The notes below the pieces were generated by a model. The model was not told the origin of the DNA. It did no database searches and saw only the letters and a list, made by a program, of their open reading frames with translations. Both the position numbers and the translations under genes were made by a program. 64,000 nt of DNA from NCBI GenBank assembly GCA_946811695.1, contig OX328124.1:32239648-32303647 (forward strand). The letters run 5' to 3'. The DNA is from Gonocerus acuteangulatus. Taxonomy: Eukaryota; Arthropoda; Insecta; Hemiptera; Coreidae. Positions 37,536 through 49,400 of the stretch are shown piece after piece (positions within the stretch are counted from its first letter, which is position 1; each line of letters opens with the position of its first letter).

Positions 37536-39232
37536 ATTTCTGTGAAAATTGTTCCCAACATAATTATATAGTCTAACTTCAGAGAATAACTTTATCTATC
37601 TAAATCATTAAGATAACTTACAGTTACGGGAATACTTCTATCCTAAAGTTTTATCCAACCATGAACTTTTATTAAAAACTAGCTGTTACCCGGCACGCCA
37701 TGCTACACCTACTTTCTGCATATAGAAAAGCCTAAATAAATTAGAAACCAAATAAGTATTATTAAAATCTAATAACACGAATCTGTAACTATTTCGAACC
37801 CCTAACCTCCCAACTGGGAGTCCTAGACGACTTTGACCTAACCTATAACACCCCCCATATCAAGACATACATGCCAAGTTTGGTAAAAATCGGTCTAACG
37901 GTGTTCATTTTTATTTTTAAAAAACATACAGACAGCAACTGGTAGACGTTTTTGACCTGGCCTATGACAATCCCCTGATCAAGACCAACCTGTGTACCCA
38001 GTTTGATCAAAATCTGTCAAACGGTGTGGGTTTGTATAAAGAACAAACATACAGACAGACAGACGGTAGCCGTTTTGACCTAGCCTATGGCAATCGCTGT
38101 ATCAAGATCTACCTGTGTTCCAACTTAGGTCAAAATCGGTCGAATGGTGTGGAATTTTATAGGAAACAAACATACAGACAGACAGCTGGTAGAGGTGTTT
38201 GACCTAGCCTACGGCACTCTCCAGATTAGGATCTACCTGTGTACCGAGTTTAGTCAAAATCGGGTGAACGGTGTGGATTTTTATACGAAACAAACATACA
38301 GACAGACAGATAGTAGACGTTTTTGACTTAGCCTACGACACTCCCCAGATTAAGATCCACATGCGTATCGAGTTTATTTAAAATCGGACGGACGGTGTGG
38401 ATTTGTATAAGGGACGAACATACAGACAGACAGCTGGTAGATTTTTTTGACCTAGCCTAGGAGATTTCTCGTATCAAGACCTACCATTATTCCAAGTTTG
38501 GTCAAAATTGGTCAAACGGTGTGGATTTGTATAAGGGACAAACATACAGACAGACAGCTGGCAGACGTTTTTGACTTAGCCTACGACACTTCCCAGATTA
38601 AGATCCACATGTGTACCGAGTTTAGTCAAAATCGGACGAACGGTTTGGATTTGTATAAGGGACAAACATACAGACAGACAGCTGGTAGATTTTTTTGACC
38701 TAGCCTAGGAGATTTCTCTTATCAAGACCTACCATTATTCCAAGTTTGGTCAAAATCGGTCAAACGGTGTTGATTTGTATAAGGAACAAACAGACAGACA
38801 CGTGAATTTTATATATATAGATATTTCTTCGGAGAGTCAATTTATTAAATTATTCTCATTTTTCCCTTTTGTTCTATCTTAGTTATTAATTTATGTGATT
38901 TTTATAGTAAGCTTAGCTTGAGGTTTTCAGGACAAAATTTCAGAATTTATAACCATAATGCTAGGTATTATTTATATTAATTTAATAAATAGATAGATCA
39001 CCATTGCTGTGCAGCTCTTAAAGCAAAATAAATAAATAAAATAATAAATAGAAAAGTGAATCAATAATAATATAATTTTTTTTTTTCAATATAGGCATTG
39101 CTCTCTCTCAATAATGCAACTGGTTTGAAGAAGATTAGGGCTTTTAGTATTGAGTCACACAAAAAATACACAGTTATTGAAGAAAAAGTGGCAATTAAAG
39201 GAAAGAACAAGAGGCACATGAAAAAAAAATGA
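34274..39232 (+). CDS. Unknown protein with SUMO-type motifs and RRM-like C-terminus (3 exons)
   Basis: Coding exons 34274-35052, 36262-36379 and 39095-39232 join in phase across GT-AG introns to give 344 residues. An in-frame TAA 15 bases upstream supports the start. I do not recognise the family. Residues 1-60 are helical and charged (LEKETLKEIEREKAKKQKE). Three sites fit the SUMO acceptor pattern (VKIKEEP, VKKELGS, VKKEIES). The middle is Ser/Asn/Lys-rich and probably disordered, with KRKLDSK and NNKKKIRG as possible nuclear signals. The last 100 residues are more ordered (KAKIRFRK, WTEVKNLLTKAG, AIVTFLSNDKLQALLSL) and alternate strands and helices as in an RRM. The C-terminus is very basic. 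A nuclear, possibly RNA-binding protein is an inference. AATAAA lies at 39631. Confidence 0.75.
35113..35181. repeat. (TA)n microsatellite
   Basis: Nearly pure AT dinucleotide tract of about 70 bases in intron 1 of the unknown gene. Confidence 0.9.
35253..35446 (+). repeat. SINE, family A, copy 6
   Basis: Full-length-looking. Head AGAGGCCTGGTGGCCATGAA, perfect B-box core GGGTTCGATTCCCAC, ATCCTGGCTAGAAAAGGG, central block GGTGGTAACCTTTAGATAAC, then the tail. Best B-box of the family here. Confidence 0.85.
36012..36203 (+). repeat. SINE, family A, copy 7 (diverged)
   Basis: Head altered (GGTCCGGTGGGAAGGCCAG) but B-box GGGTTCGATTCCCACTGGG intact. The central block is degraded (GGTGATAACCTCTAGAAAAC). 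It ends about 60 bases before exon 2 of the unknown gene. Confidence 0.7.
37440..37533 (+). repeat. SINE 3' end with long poly-A
   Basis: AATGGCCTATTTGTC, AAGCGCCGT, then about 55 A. This is the same tail as the family B and family C SINEs (GATGCGCCGTAAAA), with the head missing. Confidence 0.6.
37681..38820 (+). repeat. 124-bp tandem array derived from a LINE 3' end
   Basis: ACATACAGACAG-type phrases begin at 37924, 38047, 38170, 38294, 38418, 38542 and 38666, and a shortened one near 38789: a period of 123-124 bases. Each unit also carries GTCAAAATCGG and GGTGTGGATTTGTATAAG. The array starts with AGCTGTTACCCGGCACGCC and ends in ATTTTATATATATAG, both typical of the 3' ends of RTE-like LINEs in invertebrates. 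Adjacent units differ in part, and alternate units pair best. Lies in intron 2 of the unknown gene. Confidence 0.8.
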
Positions 39233-39630
39233 TGTTTGAAGAGGCTAGAGAAGAGAAGACTTGTATAAGTGTGGCTGTTATTTTAATCTGATATTGTTAT
39301 GTTATTTCTATTACGTTATGTTGTTGTTTTTTTTAATACTACATTAAAGTAATTTTTAGGTTATTAATTTTTTTTATTTTTACGAATAGCTAGTATGCTT
39401 CGAGCCTCAGATTAATAGAAGTAAGTTCCTCCTTCCAGAAGTACAATCACTCTTTAGGGACTAACCTGCCAAGAAAAACATTTAAGAAACTAATTGAGCA
39501 TTGAGAAAGTTGAGCTCTCGATTTCAAAGATGATTACCATATAACTTTGCTTTTATATTATATAATATTATGTGGTCATATTTCAATCCGCACCTGTATT
39601 GTATTGTTTATTTTTTAATTTATCTGTACA

Positions 39631-39636
39631 AATAAA
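39631..39636 (+). promoter_or_regulatory. Candidate poly(A) signal of the unknown gene
   Basis: AATAAA about 400 bases after the stop codon. It is the first canonical match I noticed downstream. Confidence 0.45.
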
Positions 39637-39784
39637 AGGAAGGTTTTGTTTGTAAAATGCATGGAATCAACCTGTTTTATCCATCAAAGACACCAAATAT
39701 TTCCTTAAAAAATTACTGCATGACTAAAAACATTTTGTCTGCTATAGGCTAAAAGTAGACCCTTGAGATTTTCAGTTTTTCTAA

Positions 39785-40440
39785 AGCCGCGGTCACACTA
39801 GGTTGCTTAGCAGCTGCTACTAACCAGCCGCTGGTAAATATTGCCAGCAGCCAGCGGATCTGTAGGGTTTACATTATAACTTGTAAATAGCCGCTAGTAC
39901 AGCTGCTGTCATATCATCTAGTGGTGTGAGATGTGTGTTCAATGTTGGAGTTAGAAAGTTGTGTGAAGATGATGAAATGGAAGAAAAGGCAATGGCGGGT
40001 TAGATCCTGGATATTAAGAAGAAACGATCTGGGGGCATCAGCAAGACTTTTTAAGGAACTAGAATTGGAAGATTCGTCATCAGCGAACATTTTAAGAATG
40101 CCAGATCCTAAATTAAAAAAGTTATTGTAGTTAGGGACACCGCTGATTCAGAAAAAATAACACCGAATTCCAAGAGGCAATTCCAAGTAAAAGAAAAGTA
40201 GAATTTTTTTATATCTAGCAACTGGAGACAGTTTCAAGTCTGGTCTGTTTATAGTTCCTTATAACTCAATTTCAGTGTTCTTGACTACCAGCGGCTTGTA
40301 GGCAGCTCTAAAAAGTTCAACATCTGATTTTGGCTGGTAATCAGCAGCTGCTGGTTCTGGATCAGACAAGGCTGCTTGCTGGCAATATAACCAACGGCTG
40401 GTTAGCAGTGGCTGCTAAACACCCTAGTGTGAACTCGGCT
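39785..40440 (+). mobile_element. PIF/Harbinger non-autonomous element (656 bp)
   Basis: Terminal inverted repeats of about 70 bases begin AGCCGCGGTCACACTAGG at the left and AGCCGAGTTCACACTAGG (inverse) at the right. TAA flanks both sides (39782-39784 and 40441-40443), the 3-bp target expected for PIF/Harbinger. Between them, 39933-40130 encodes a short frame with WRVRSWILRRNDLGA and FKELELEDSS, matching the N-terminal segment of Harbinger nucleases. The catalytic DDE part is missing, so the copy is an internal-deletion derivative. Confidence 0.85.
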
Positions 40441-40934
40441 TAAGTATGCTTGACATAAAACAAAAATTACACCTCTAATAGAAAGCACATCTTTACAAAT
40501 TGTGTGCCAAAATATTCAGAATTTACCAGACAATAAGCAGAATCTAAATTTATTTTCATTTACCGCAGTGAGAGAAGCAAAGAGAATTCTTGAATTTTTA
40601 GAGATAGTTTTATGGGCATCAAGGGGCTTTGTAACAATCATTATAATAGTAATATTGTTAGACTGCTTACATTTTTTTTAGAACTTTCCAGAGGAATTGA
40701 TATTGAGGTTGCACCCATGAAAGAATTTTTGAAACATTTCATAAAATCGTCATTGATTCTACCTACTACACTCAGTGCCAAAATGTTATTTCTGACCTTT
40801 CATTTGAGTTGATCAGTGCAAAAATATCAATACAATTATTCCTAACTTATATTAAACTGATCTGCTAATGTCGTTTAGTATTAAACTCCAATACAAAATA
40901 TATATAAAATAAAAATGTTGAAAAATGAATTCTA

Positions 40935-42202
40935 GGTGTGTCAAAATGTTAGACACATTGGAAGTGGAAGATCATAAAAGTAGAATTTAAAATTCGCTGG
41001 CTTTTCCGCCACATTTTATTACTTCAAGAATTCATTTTGGTATTGAATGAAATAATTTTTTTAACGTTTCTTGAGGTTTGTTTTCCCATGAAGCTAGAAT
41101 TGCATTTCTTCAATTGTTGAATATTTTCTTTACTCCCTTTATACTTTTCTTGTGGGAATTCCCCAGACATTTTCAATGATATTAAGGTCTGGAGAAATAG
41201 CAGGCAAATCTAGTCTGTCCATAATATTTTCTAAAAACCCTTCCTTAATAATTCTTACTGAATGCATTGAAGCATTATCTTTCTGTAAGACAGATGAACC
41301 TTCTGACGTGTCATTAAAAGTGTTTTTTTCTTGTTCTAATAAGTTTCGATATTCTTGTGATTCATGGGCGTATATAGAAAATAATTTGGGGGGAGGGGGT
41401 GACAACATTTCGGGGATATGGAATACTAACGATCTAGAACTAATTAAAACTCTATTACTCCCAGTAGTAAGAATTTTTCTGAACTAACAATAAGTGATCT
41501 TATTTAATTTATTTTTATGATACATTTTTACCGATTTCGGGGGGGGGGGTGCAGCCTCTTTGCCGCCGAGATAATATAAGTAAGTTCTTCTGTTCTTAAA
41601 TCACGAAAATAAAAAGTAAAACCATCGGGTCCCTCGAAATTAAATGTTTTCTCATCGGAAAAAAACCTTTTTTGCGTTAATCGGTCATCACATAACTTTT
41701 TCTGCTAAGTCTATTCGAGCTGTTTTATCACGATAATTTAAAACAGATTTCCGTTTTATTTATTTTTCTCGCTATGTTTCGTGATCGTCCGATATGCGGC
41801 ATTAACATTGCTTCAAAAGAGTACTTTTTCAGTCGTTAGTAAATCCCAAATACTCATTTTCCTAGCCGAAAGAACAGCACAAAGAAGACTAAAACACTAA
41901 GAAGTGAAACAATAAATATAACTTGTAAAAAACACAAATCTAACAGAAAGTGAATACAAAACGATGACTAGAACGGAAGAATGGCCAATGGAATTGCCCA
42001 TAGGAATGAACCTGTAGAAACGCCTCATTTGAGTTCTCATTTCATGATCCGGATCGCTGAACGAGACCCACTTCTCGAGATCGGTGCAACTAATACGTAA
42101 CTACCGAACTAACTTATAAAGTAAGGCAGAAAAACCATTACAAACAAATTATGTTCAGTTTTCGAAATTTCAAGGGTGTGTCTAATATTTTGACACTAAG
42201 TG
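40935..42202 (-). mobile_element. Decayed Tc1-like transposon
   Basis: Ends GTGTGTCAAAATGTTAGACAC (left, read in parts) and its inverse at 42172-42198, near TA dinucleotides. On the minus strand the transposase is readable in pieces: FFSDEKTFNFEGPDG (first Asp) near 41670-41620, QKDNASMHSVRIIKE (second Asp) near 41290-41240, and SPDLNIIENVWG (Glu) near 41200-41160. Stops, frame changes and two G-runs (41390s and 41540s) separate them. It is a pseudogene of the DD34E type. Lies between the unknown gene and guanine deaminase. Confidence 0.88.
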
Positions 42203-42826
42203 TAGGTACTCTGTTTACATACATATACAGGTTGTCCCAAGTTCCTATGCCACCCCTTTAAAATCTACAATTGTTTGTTGTTGTATCTACAATTGAGTCC
42301 TGAAGAATCTATTCAGTCCATATTCAACCTCATGACCTGCTCCAGTACTTCTCCAGCTACATACTATAACTTTGGACTATAGAATGCCATACTTATGATG
42401 ACCGATTCTTGTAGAAAATCAAATTCTTAAACGAGTTTATATCAGGGAATTTTCCGATTTGACGCAAGGAACGGGCGTTCGCTACTTCAGAATGTGAACA
42501 TTTATTGTAAGAAATATTAACAAAATATTTTGAACAATCGGTGAAAATATGAATTGACTGATGGGTTTACTTTATTCCTCATTCCTCTAAGCTTTTACTG
42601 AGAGAAAGAATTTGGACCCATGCTCATTGGCGGGAATAGCTTTTAGGGTATATATGACGTAATTTAAATTTTTAAGAAAAATCTTTTTCAGTGTCAATAA
42701 TTTATTTGTCAATAATCGATTAGATAAATGTTATCATTCATAATTGTCAAGATGTCTTGTTTGGCACGAGATAAGAATAACACCCCTTACTGATCAGAAG
42801 CAAAGTAATCATCTCTGTTGAATTAG
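42203..42826. other. Upstream region of guanine deaminase
   Basis: No gene or repeat recognised. It should contain the promoter and 5' UTR of the deaminase. A TAG immediately precedes the first ATG in frame. Confidence 0.4.
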
Positions 42827-43097
42827 ATGAAGGTAAGATTAAAAAATTATAGGTTTTTTGTATATTTTATTATTTTTTTAAATCATTATTTTCCTTTAGG
42901 GCGCAACTATTTTCTTGGGCCCAACAGTCCATTCAGAGAAAAAAGAAAACATATCATGTTTTCCAAAGGCAGCTATTGCAGTTGAAAATGGAAAGGTATG
43001 ACTTATTTTCTAAGATATTTATTTTTGCTTTATTTCTAATGATATTTTTAATAAAAATTGCTCTGATGTAAACATATAGGGTTCAACTCTTTTACTG

Positions 43098-43128
<31 letters not shown>

Positions 43129-46100
43129 TCTTTTAAATACGGTAAAACTGAAGGAGAGTGTCCTCAGCACCGATTTTCTTCAAAGTTTGCACTATAACGT
43201 ATTTTGATGCACTAAACACGAATCCGTTGAATAAAAAAAGTTGCTCGCAACTAGGAAAGAAGTTATTTAAAAAAAAAGTTCACTGTTATGAAGGTTAGGG
43301 AAGACTGCCTTGGACGACTTTTGGGCTGTAGAATTCTTTTCATTTCTGCGAGTTGGATTGACTAGGGGTTTTGATGTTTTCTTGAGCGAGCGGAAACGCA
43401 TAGCACGTATGCCCAAAAGCGACAGTTTACGACCAAGTCAGCTACCACAGGTGAGTCTAAATTTCAATTACACTTCGTCATTAAGGACTATTGCGCAGGC
43501 GCGTGTTTACGTATAAGCTGTCTACCCCGTCTTTTATAACCTCCATAACAGTGAACTTTAGTGCTTAATAACTTCTTTCCTAGTTGCGAGCAACTTTTTT
43601 TTTCAACGGATTCGTGTTTAGTGCATCAAAATACGTTATAGTGCAAATTTTGAAGAAAATCGGTGCTGAGGACACTCTCCTTCAGTATTACCTTAATTTA
43701 TTAGTATAATTTTATTCATATTATTATTATGCATGAATATTATTTAATTCTACTTTTCATATTAAAAATTACAATTTTAACTAATTCCAAATAATCAGTT
43801 GATTCTGCACGAACATTTATAATGTCATCAATGTTATTAAAACTTTTAAATACTGGTAAACAATGTTCCACGTAAAAAAATATTGTTTTATCCATCATCA
43901 ACCTGTCAACACAGTACTTCATTTAGAAACATGTCTTGTATGAAACATGTTTTTCATAAGATAAATAAATTAAAGGTTAAAAAGAAGGCTCATACTAATG
44001 ATTTGTTTAATAAAACCACTTGCTTCATTTATCTTACTAAAAATAATTAAAAATTAAGCTCATATCATTCAATTAAATGATATCTTGGGCAAAGGAGTTA
44101 TGCGCATGCACTGAATCACTGATACAATCACTACTGCTACTTCAAAAGTAACTGGATGTGGTCTTCACATAAAGACCCGATATTTTTGTTAAGCTAAGTA
44201 AGTTTAAGATTCAAAAAAGGGGAAATAATAGATTCAAATTAAATAGTTTAAAGGAACTAATAATATAAGAAAATTTGGTTTTGTTATTTTTCTTTATTTC
44301 TTTTATAGAATAACAATTGTGATATTTATATTGTTTACAGACGTATTTTCAAATACTGAAAACTTGTGTAAGAAAATAGTCACTTTAGTGAAATATAGTT
44401 AATTTATTAGATTCAGTTTATTTTCGACTCCACTCTTATCCAAAACACCATTATTTGAGGGGGGGGGGGGATAATCCTTTATTAGTCCTGACGCAATAAA
44501 ATTCAATGACTCTGAAAATTTCTAAAATCTTGTATACTGGAGCTAAAAATTTATATATTTATGGATTTTTTTAAGTTATTAAAAGTATGTTATTATTACT
44601 TAAATATTGAAAAATGTCATTAAAAATTATATTTATTTGCAGATTGTTGCTTTTGATGAGTCTGGTGACATTAATAATTTAACTTGTATTAATAAAAAAA
44701 CTGCCACTATCAAAGAACTAAAGGCTGGCCAATTCTTCTGCCCTGGTTTCTTAGATATTCATATACATGCTCCTCAATATCCAAATATCGGCCTGGGTCT
44801 CGATAAGCAATTGCTTGAGTGGTTGACTTCCTACACACTCCCATTGGAAAGTAAATTCAAGGACATTGATTTTGCAAAACAAATCTATCAATATACTGTT
44901 GTAAGTAATGTAGAACTTATATTTCTTCTATTACACTTTTAAACTATGCTACCTACCCTTAATTATAACTGTATTAAACCACTGTGTAATACTTATATTA
45001 CAAAAGACAGTTTACAGTGACTTAATTTACAAATCTTTCTTGTTTAGAGGAGGCAAGCTCGGCTCAGTGGTGGAGCACTTGACTCTCATGTTCTAGAGAA
45101 CTCGAATGTAGGATGGAGGATTTTATAAAAATGATATTATTTTAGCAGACTTGTGCTGTTTTGAACTTTTTGTGTATTTTTTTATTTATCCAGCAAAAAG
45201 TTAACAAATCATGATCTATGGAATGTTACCATTCAAAAACCTAATAAATTTCCCACTAATAAGTTTTAAGCATATGTTTTGTTAGGAACACCTCAGTAAT
45301 AAAATTAGTTAGAAAAACTAGTTATATTCACTTTTCTCGATAACAGATATAGATATTGATTGAAAATAGTTTCATATGTTTCCCCATTCCCAATCTATAT
45401 ATATAAAAATCACGTTTCTGTCTGTTTATTTGTTCCTTATACAAATCTACACCGTTTGACCGATATTGACCAAACTTGGCACAAAGGTAGGTCTTGATAC
45501 GAGAAATCTCCTAGGCGAGGTCAAAATAGTCAAATTTCAAAATTTGGTCAAAAGGTCAAAAGTTTTGTTCAAGAAAAATTGGCTACACTGAACCATTCAG
45601 ATTGTGACAGACATTTTGAATCAACTACTACTGGCCTCTGTCGGCTTTTAGATGAAGTGCTGTTGTGCTGGCCTCTGCCGGTGTCACGACTACTACTGCT
45701 ACTGGCCTCTGTCGGCTGTTAGATGAATTGCTGTTGTGCTGGCCTCTGCTGGTATCATTATAAACTAAAACAAATTCACATCGTTTGACCGATTTTCGTA
45801 ACTGGGTATAGACAACTAGGTATCAAGTAGATCTTGATACGGAGAGAGTCATAGACAGAAAGTAGGTGAAAGTAGGGGTAACAGCTAGTTACCTATAAAA
45901 CGTGTACATGGAAGTCTATGAAGGCAAAACGGTAAAATCTATGATTTTCTTTGAACAAATTTTGCCGAAAATATAGTGTTCCAGGAAGCAGATTCGGCTG
46001 GTTAACAAACCTTATCTTTCCATTCACACAAGTATTTTTGTACCAAATGTAATTAAAATCAGATAATTTTTGTTCCTATTACAGTGTGAACAGACATACA

Positions 46101-46273
46101 GTTAAGCAACGTCGGGCGTGGTCAGTACCTGAATGGGTGACCGACCACGTGCTGTTGGCATTATAAAAGGGTGGCAACTAATAGCCAAATAGTTGATGCG
46201 CCGTTAAAAAAAAAATAAAAAAAAAAAAAAATAAAATAAAAAAAACAGACATACATATATGTATAATATAAAT

Positions 46274-46326
<53 letters not shown>

Positions 46327-46333
46327 ATATATT

Positions 46334-46427
<94 letters not shown>

Positions 46428-49400
46428 CACTCAAATTTTAGCCCTATTATTTTCGCCATTTTATGTTCTATGGGTTAAAAAACATGAAAATTTCTAGTCG
46501 GGACTTTCGGATTGCGTCATGTGGTCGACATCTTAAGCGGGCTTCCTCCCTATGGAGAGAGAGGGATGAAACAGCCTAAAAGGATCAGTGATTTATTTTT
46601 ATCGGGATTTCGCAGCACTCAATATTTATTCATGATCTACTTTCTTTTCTTCTTGGAAGCTTTCGATTCGTAATCACCATTAACCTTTACTCTTCAGGCA
46701 GATTTATAATTATTATTTTCCAGGAAACCTCTTTATCTTGTGGGTCAACTACAGCTTGTTATTATGGAACAATTCATACAAAAAGTTGCATTAAACTTGC
46801 TGAAATTGCTTCCAATATGGGACAGCGAGCATTGGTTGGGAAAGTAAACATGAATCAAAATTCCATCTCAAGTTATATTGAGACTACAGATGAATCTCTT
46901 GAAGAAACGAGAAAATTTATTGAAGGCGTAAAGAATATAAAAGTAAACTATGATCTATATTTATTTATATATATATATTTTTGTAGTTTTCATTGATGTT
47001 CCTATTATTCAAGAAGATTATGTTTTAAGAATCCTTTAGTTGAGCCAGCAATCACACCAAGGTTTGCAATTGCATGTGATTTTGATCTTCTGAAGGGGTT
47101 GGGAACTTTAGCTGCTGAACATGATCTATATATTCAAGTAAGTTGCTGTTTTAATTACTTTACCTATTTTTTTTTAAATGGCATTTTGTGACTAAATTAT
47201 GCGAAATTCATTAGTCGCTGCATTGAGGTACTTTAGTAAGTGTCAAAGAAAATGTATGAATATTTATGATGTGGTGGACTGCTAAAGACACAAGACTCCT
47301 TTGATCAATGAATCAAATTGGCTATAGTATAGCAGGCCTTATTCTAATTGCTTTATTGTCTTTGACGTGACAGTCTGATTCTAAAGGCTCTCTTGTAAAT
47401 GAATGAAATTAGGAGTAAGTTTTATGAGTTTAGCGAGAATTAATTTACCTTATAGATCTGAACCTCCTGAATATTTGTATAACCAATTGTGCAAAAGTAA
47501 GCACAAACCTGAGCTAAATTATTTATATTAAAGACTCCTTTGATGTAACATAAACTCCACTGAACCGAGAAAAATGTTTTACAGTAACCTATGTACTGAA
47601 AATCTAGTCGTAACCAAACGATTTTTTATGTCTCAATTGATAGTGGTAGAATTTTATTCAAAAATATAAACAAAAATCATTTTAAACTCAGTTTGAGTTA
47701 AATTTTTAATTACATGTCCACACACAAAAAAAAAAAAGTTCTGTCTCAGAGAGCCTTGTTTACTATACTGAGAATGAATCCCAATCCGAGGTCAGAGTCT
47801 GTCCATTGCCTGTTCAGATTGATCGTGCAGTTCAAAGGGAAAATGAGTGTGACCCATATTCCCATGGAGTAGCTCAACAGGAAAAATTCTGTTTTTATTA
47901 TCAAAGGAAAGTTTCTATTCCAGCTTAAATTGTTTTCAGTATTAGGTTTGGCTAAATATTGATAAACATGAAACACTATTTTCCTTGCCTGACTACCCAA
48001 ACCCTTCCTTCATCCTAAAAGAGACGTAATCAATTTTTAGTGTTTCATATAGTATATTATTCATTGAAATGACAATTTCTGAATTGCATAACTGTAGGGC
48101 ACATTTCCCTCCCAGAAGTTCCCACATGCTAAATTGAACTGAAAAATCTATCTGAACTGGCTGCAGTTCATATTGTTTTCATCTTAGCTTTTGCCAAGTA
48201 TTTATAAACATTAAACACTGTATCCTTGGCCTGACAATACATAATCAAATTGAAGTGTTTCAAGTGGCTTATTATTCACTCAACCAGAAATTTACAAATG
48301 GCGGAACTGTAGGGAGTATTTTCTTCCCTGAAGTTTGGGCATGTGCAATTGAACTGTGCCATCTATCTGGCTATAGATTATTAAGATCTCTCACTCAATA
48401 CTCTTTTGTGAATTTAAAGCTAGAACTCAATTTATTTGTTGTTTTTTTTTTTTTATTTATATAATCAATGTCATCGTTATGAAATATATGTTTGTTTATA
48501 GACACACATCTGTGAAAGTAAAGGAGAAATTGAGTTCACAATGGAATTATTCCCTAAATTTAAAAATTATGGTGAAATATACAAAGAAGCAGGACTACTC
48601 ACTAAAAAAGTAGGTATATTACATTTTATTTTTCAAATAATCTTACGAAATTAATTGACATAGCTGATTACTTTTTATTTTATTTTTTTAATTTTTTTTT
48701 TTTTTTTTTTTTTTTTTTGAGTAATTAGGTCATTTTTTTTCTAATTAATCCAAACAAAGACATTCATCAAAGAGCTCCTATTAATTTAGTTATGAGTCAT
48801 ATACTCAATTTTGTTTACTTTTTAATGAAGTTTTATGATTTTCAGACAATTTTAGGACACGGAGTGCTTTTAGGTTCTGAAGAAAAAGAAATGCTATCGT
48901 CCTCTGGCACTTCTGTTGCTCACTGTGCCAATTCTAATACTCTCCTCAAAAGTGGTCTTTGTCCTGTGAGAGATTTATGGAACGCTGGCCTTAAAGTTGG
49001 TCTAGGGACAGGTGAGTTATATTTTGAAAACAGAATTTACCAATGATTCTTAAACTGATGTTTGCCCCTACTTTCTTGTAAACATTTATTTCAGATGTCG
49101 GTGGTGGTTGCAACATGTCTGTTCTCGATGCTATGAGATCTACTTTGAACACATCAATTCACTTATCTTATTCACGTTCGGATTATAAACCGCTTACATA
49201 TCATGAAGCATTTTATTTGGCAACTTTAGGTGGTGCTGAAGGTAATGTATAACATTTTTTTTCAGGGGCAATGTTTTTACAATAAAATTGAAATTTGTTA
49301 TTATTAAAATGTTGACTGTCATGTCCGGCACATAGTCAGAGTAAGGGTGTCTTGTCGTGTGCCGGGCCTGACTACGCATCGGAGTTTTGCTATCCCATAC

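Noticed and set aside
37924..38820. CRISPR array
   Set aside because: The regular spacing is a 124-bp tandem repeat with similar sequence throughout, in an animal intron; there are no unique spacers.
46178..46459. 93-codon minus frame rich in Tyr and Ile
   Set aside because: It is the translation of the (TA)n tract and its flanks; no protein.
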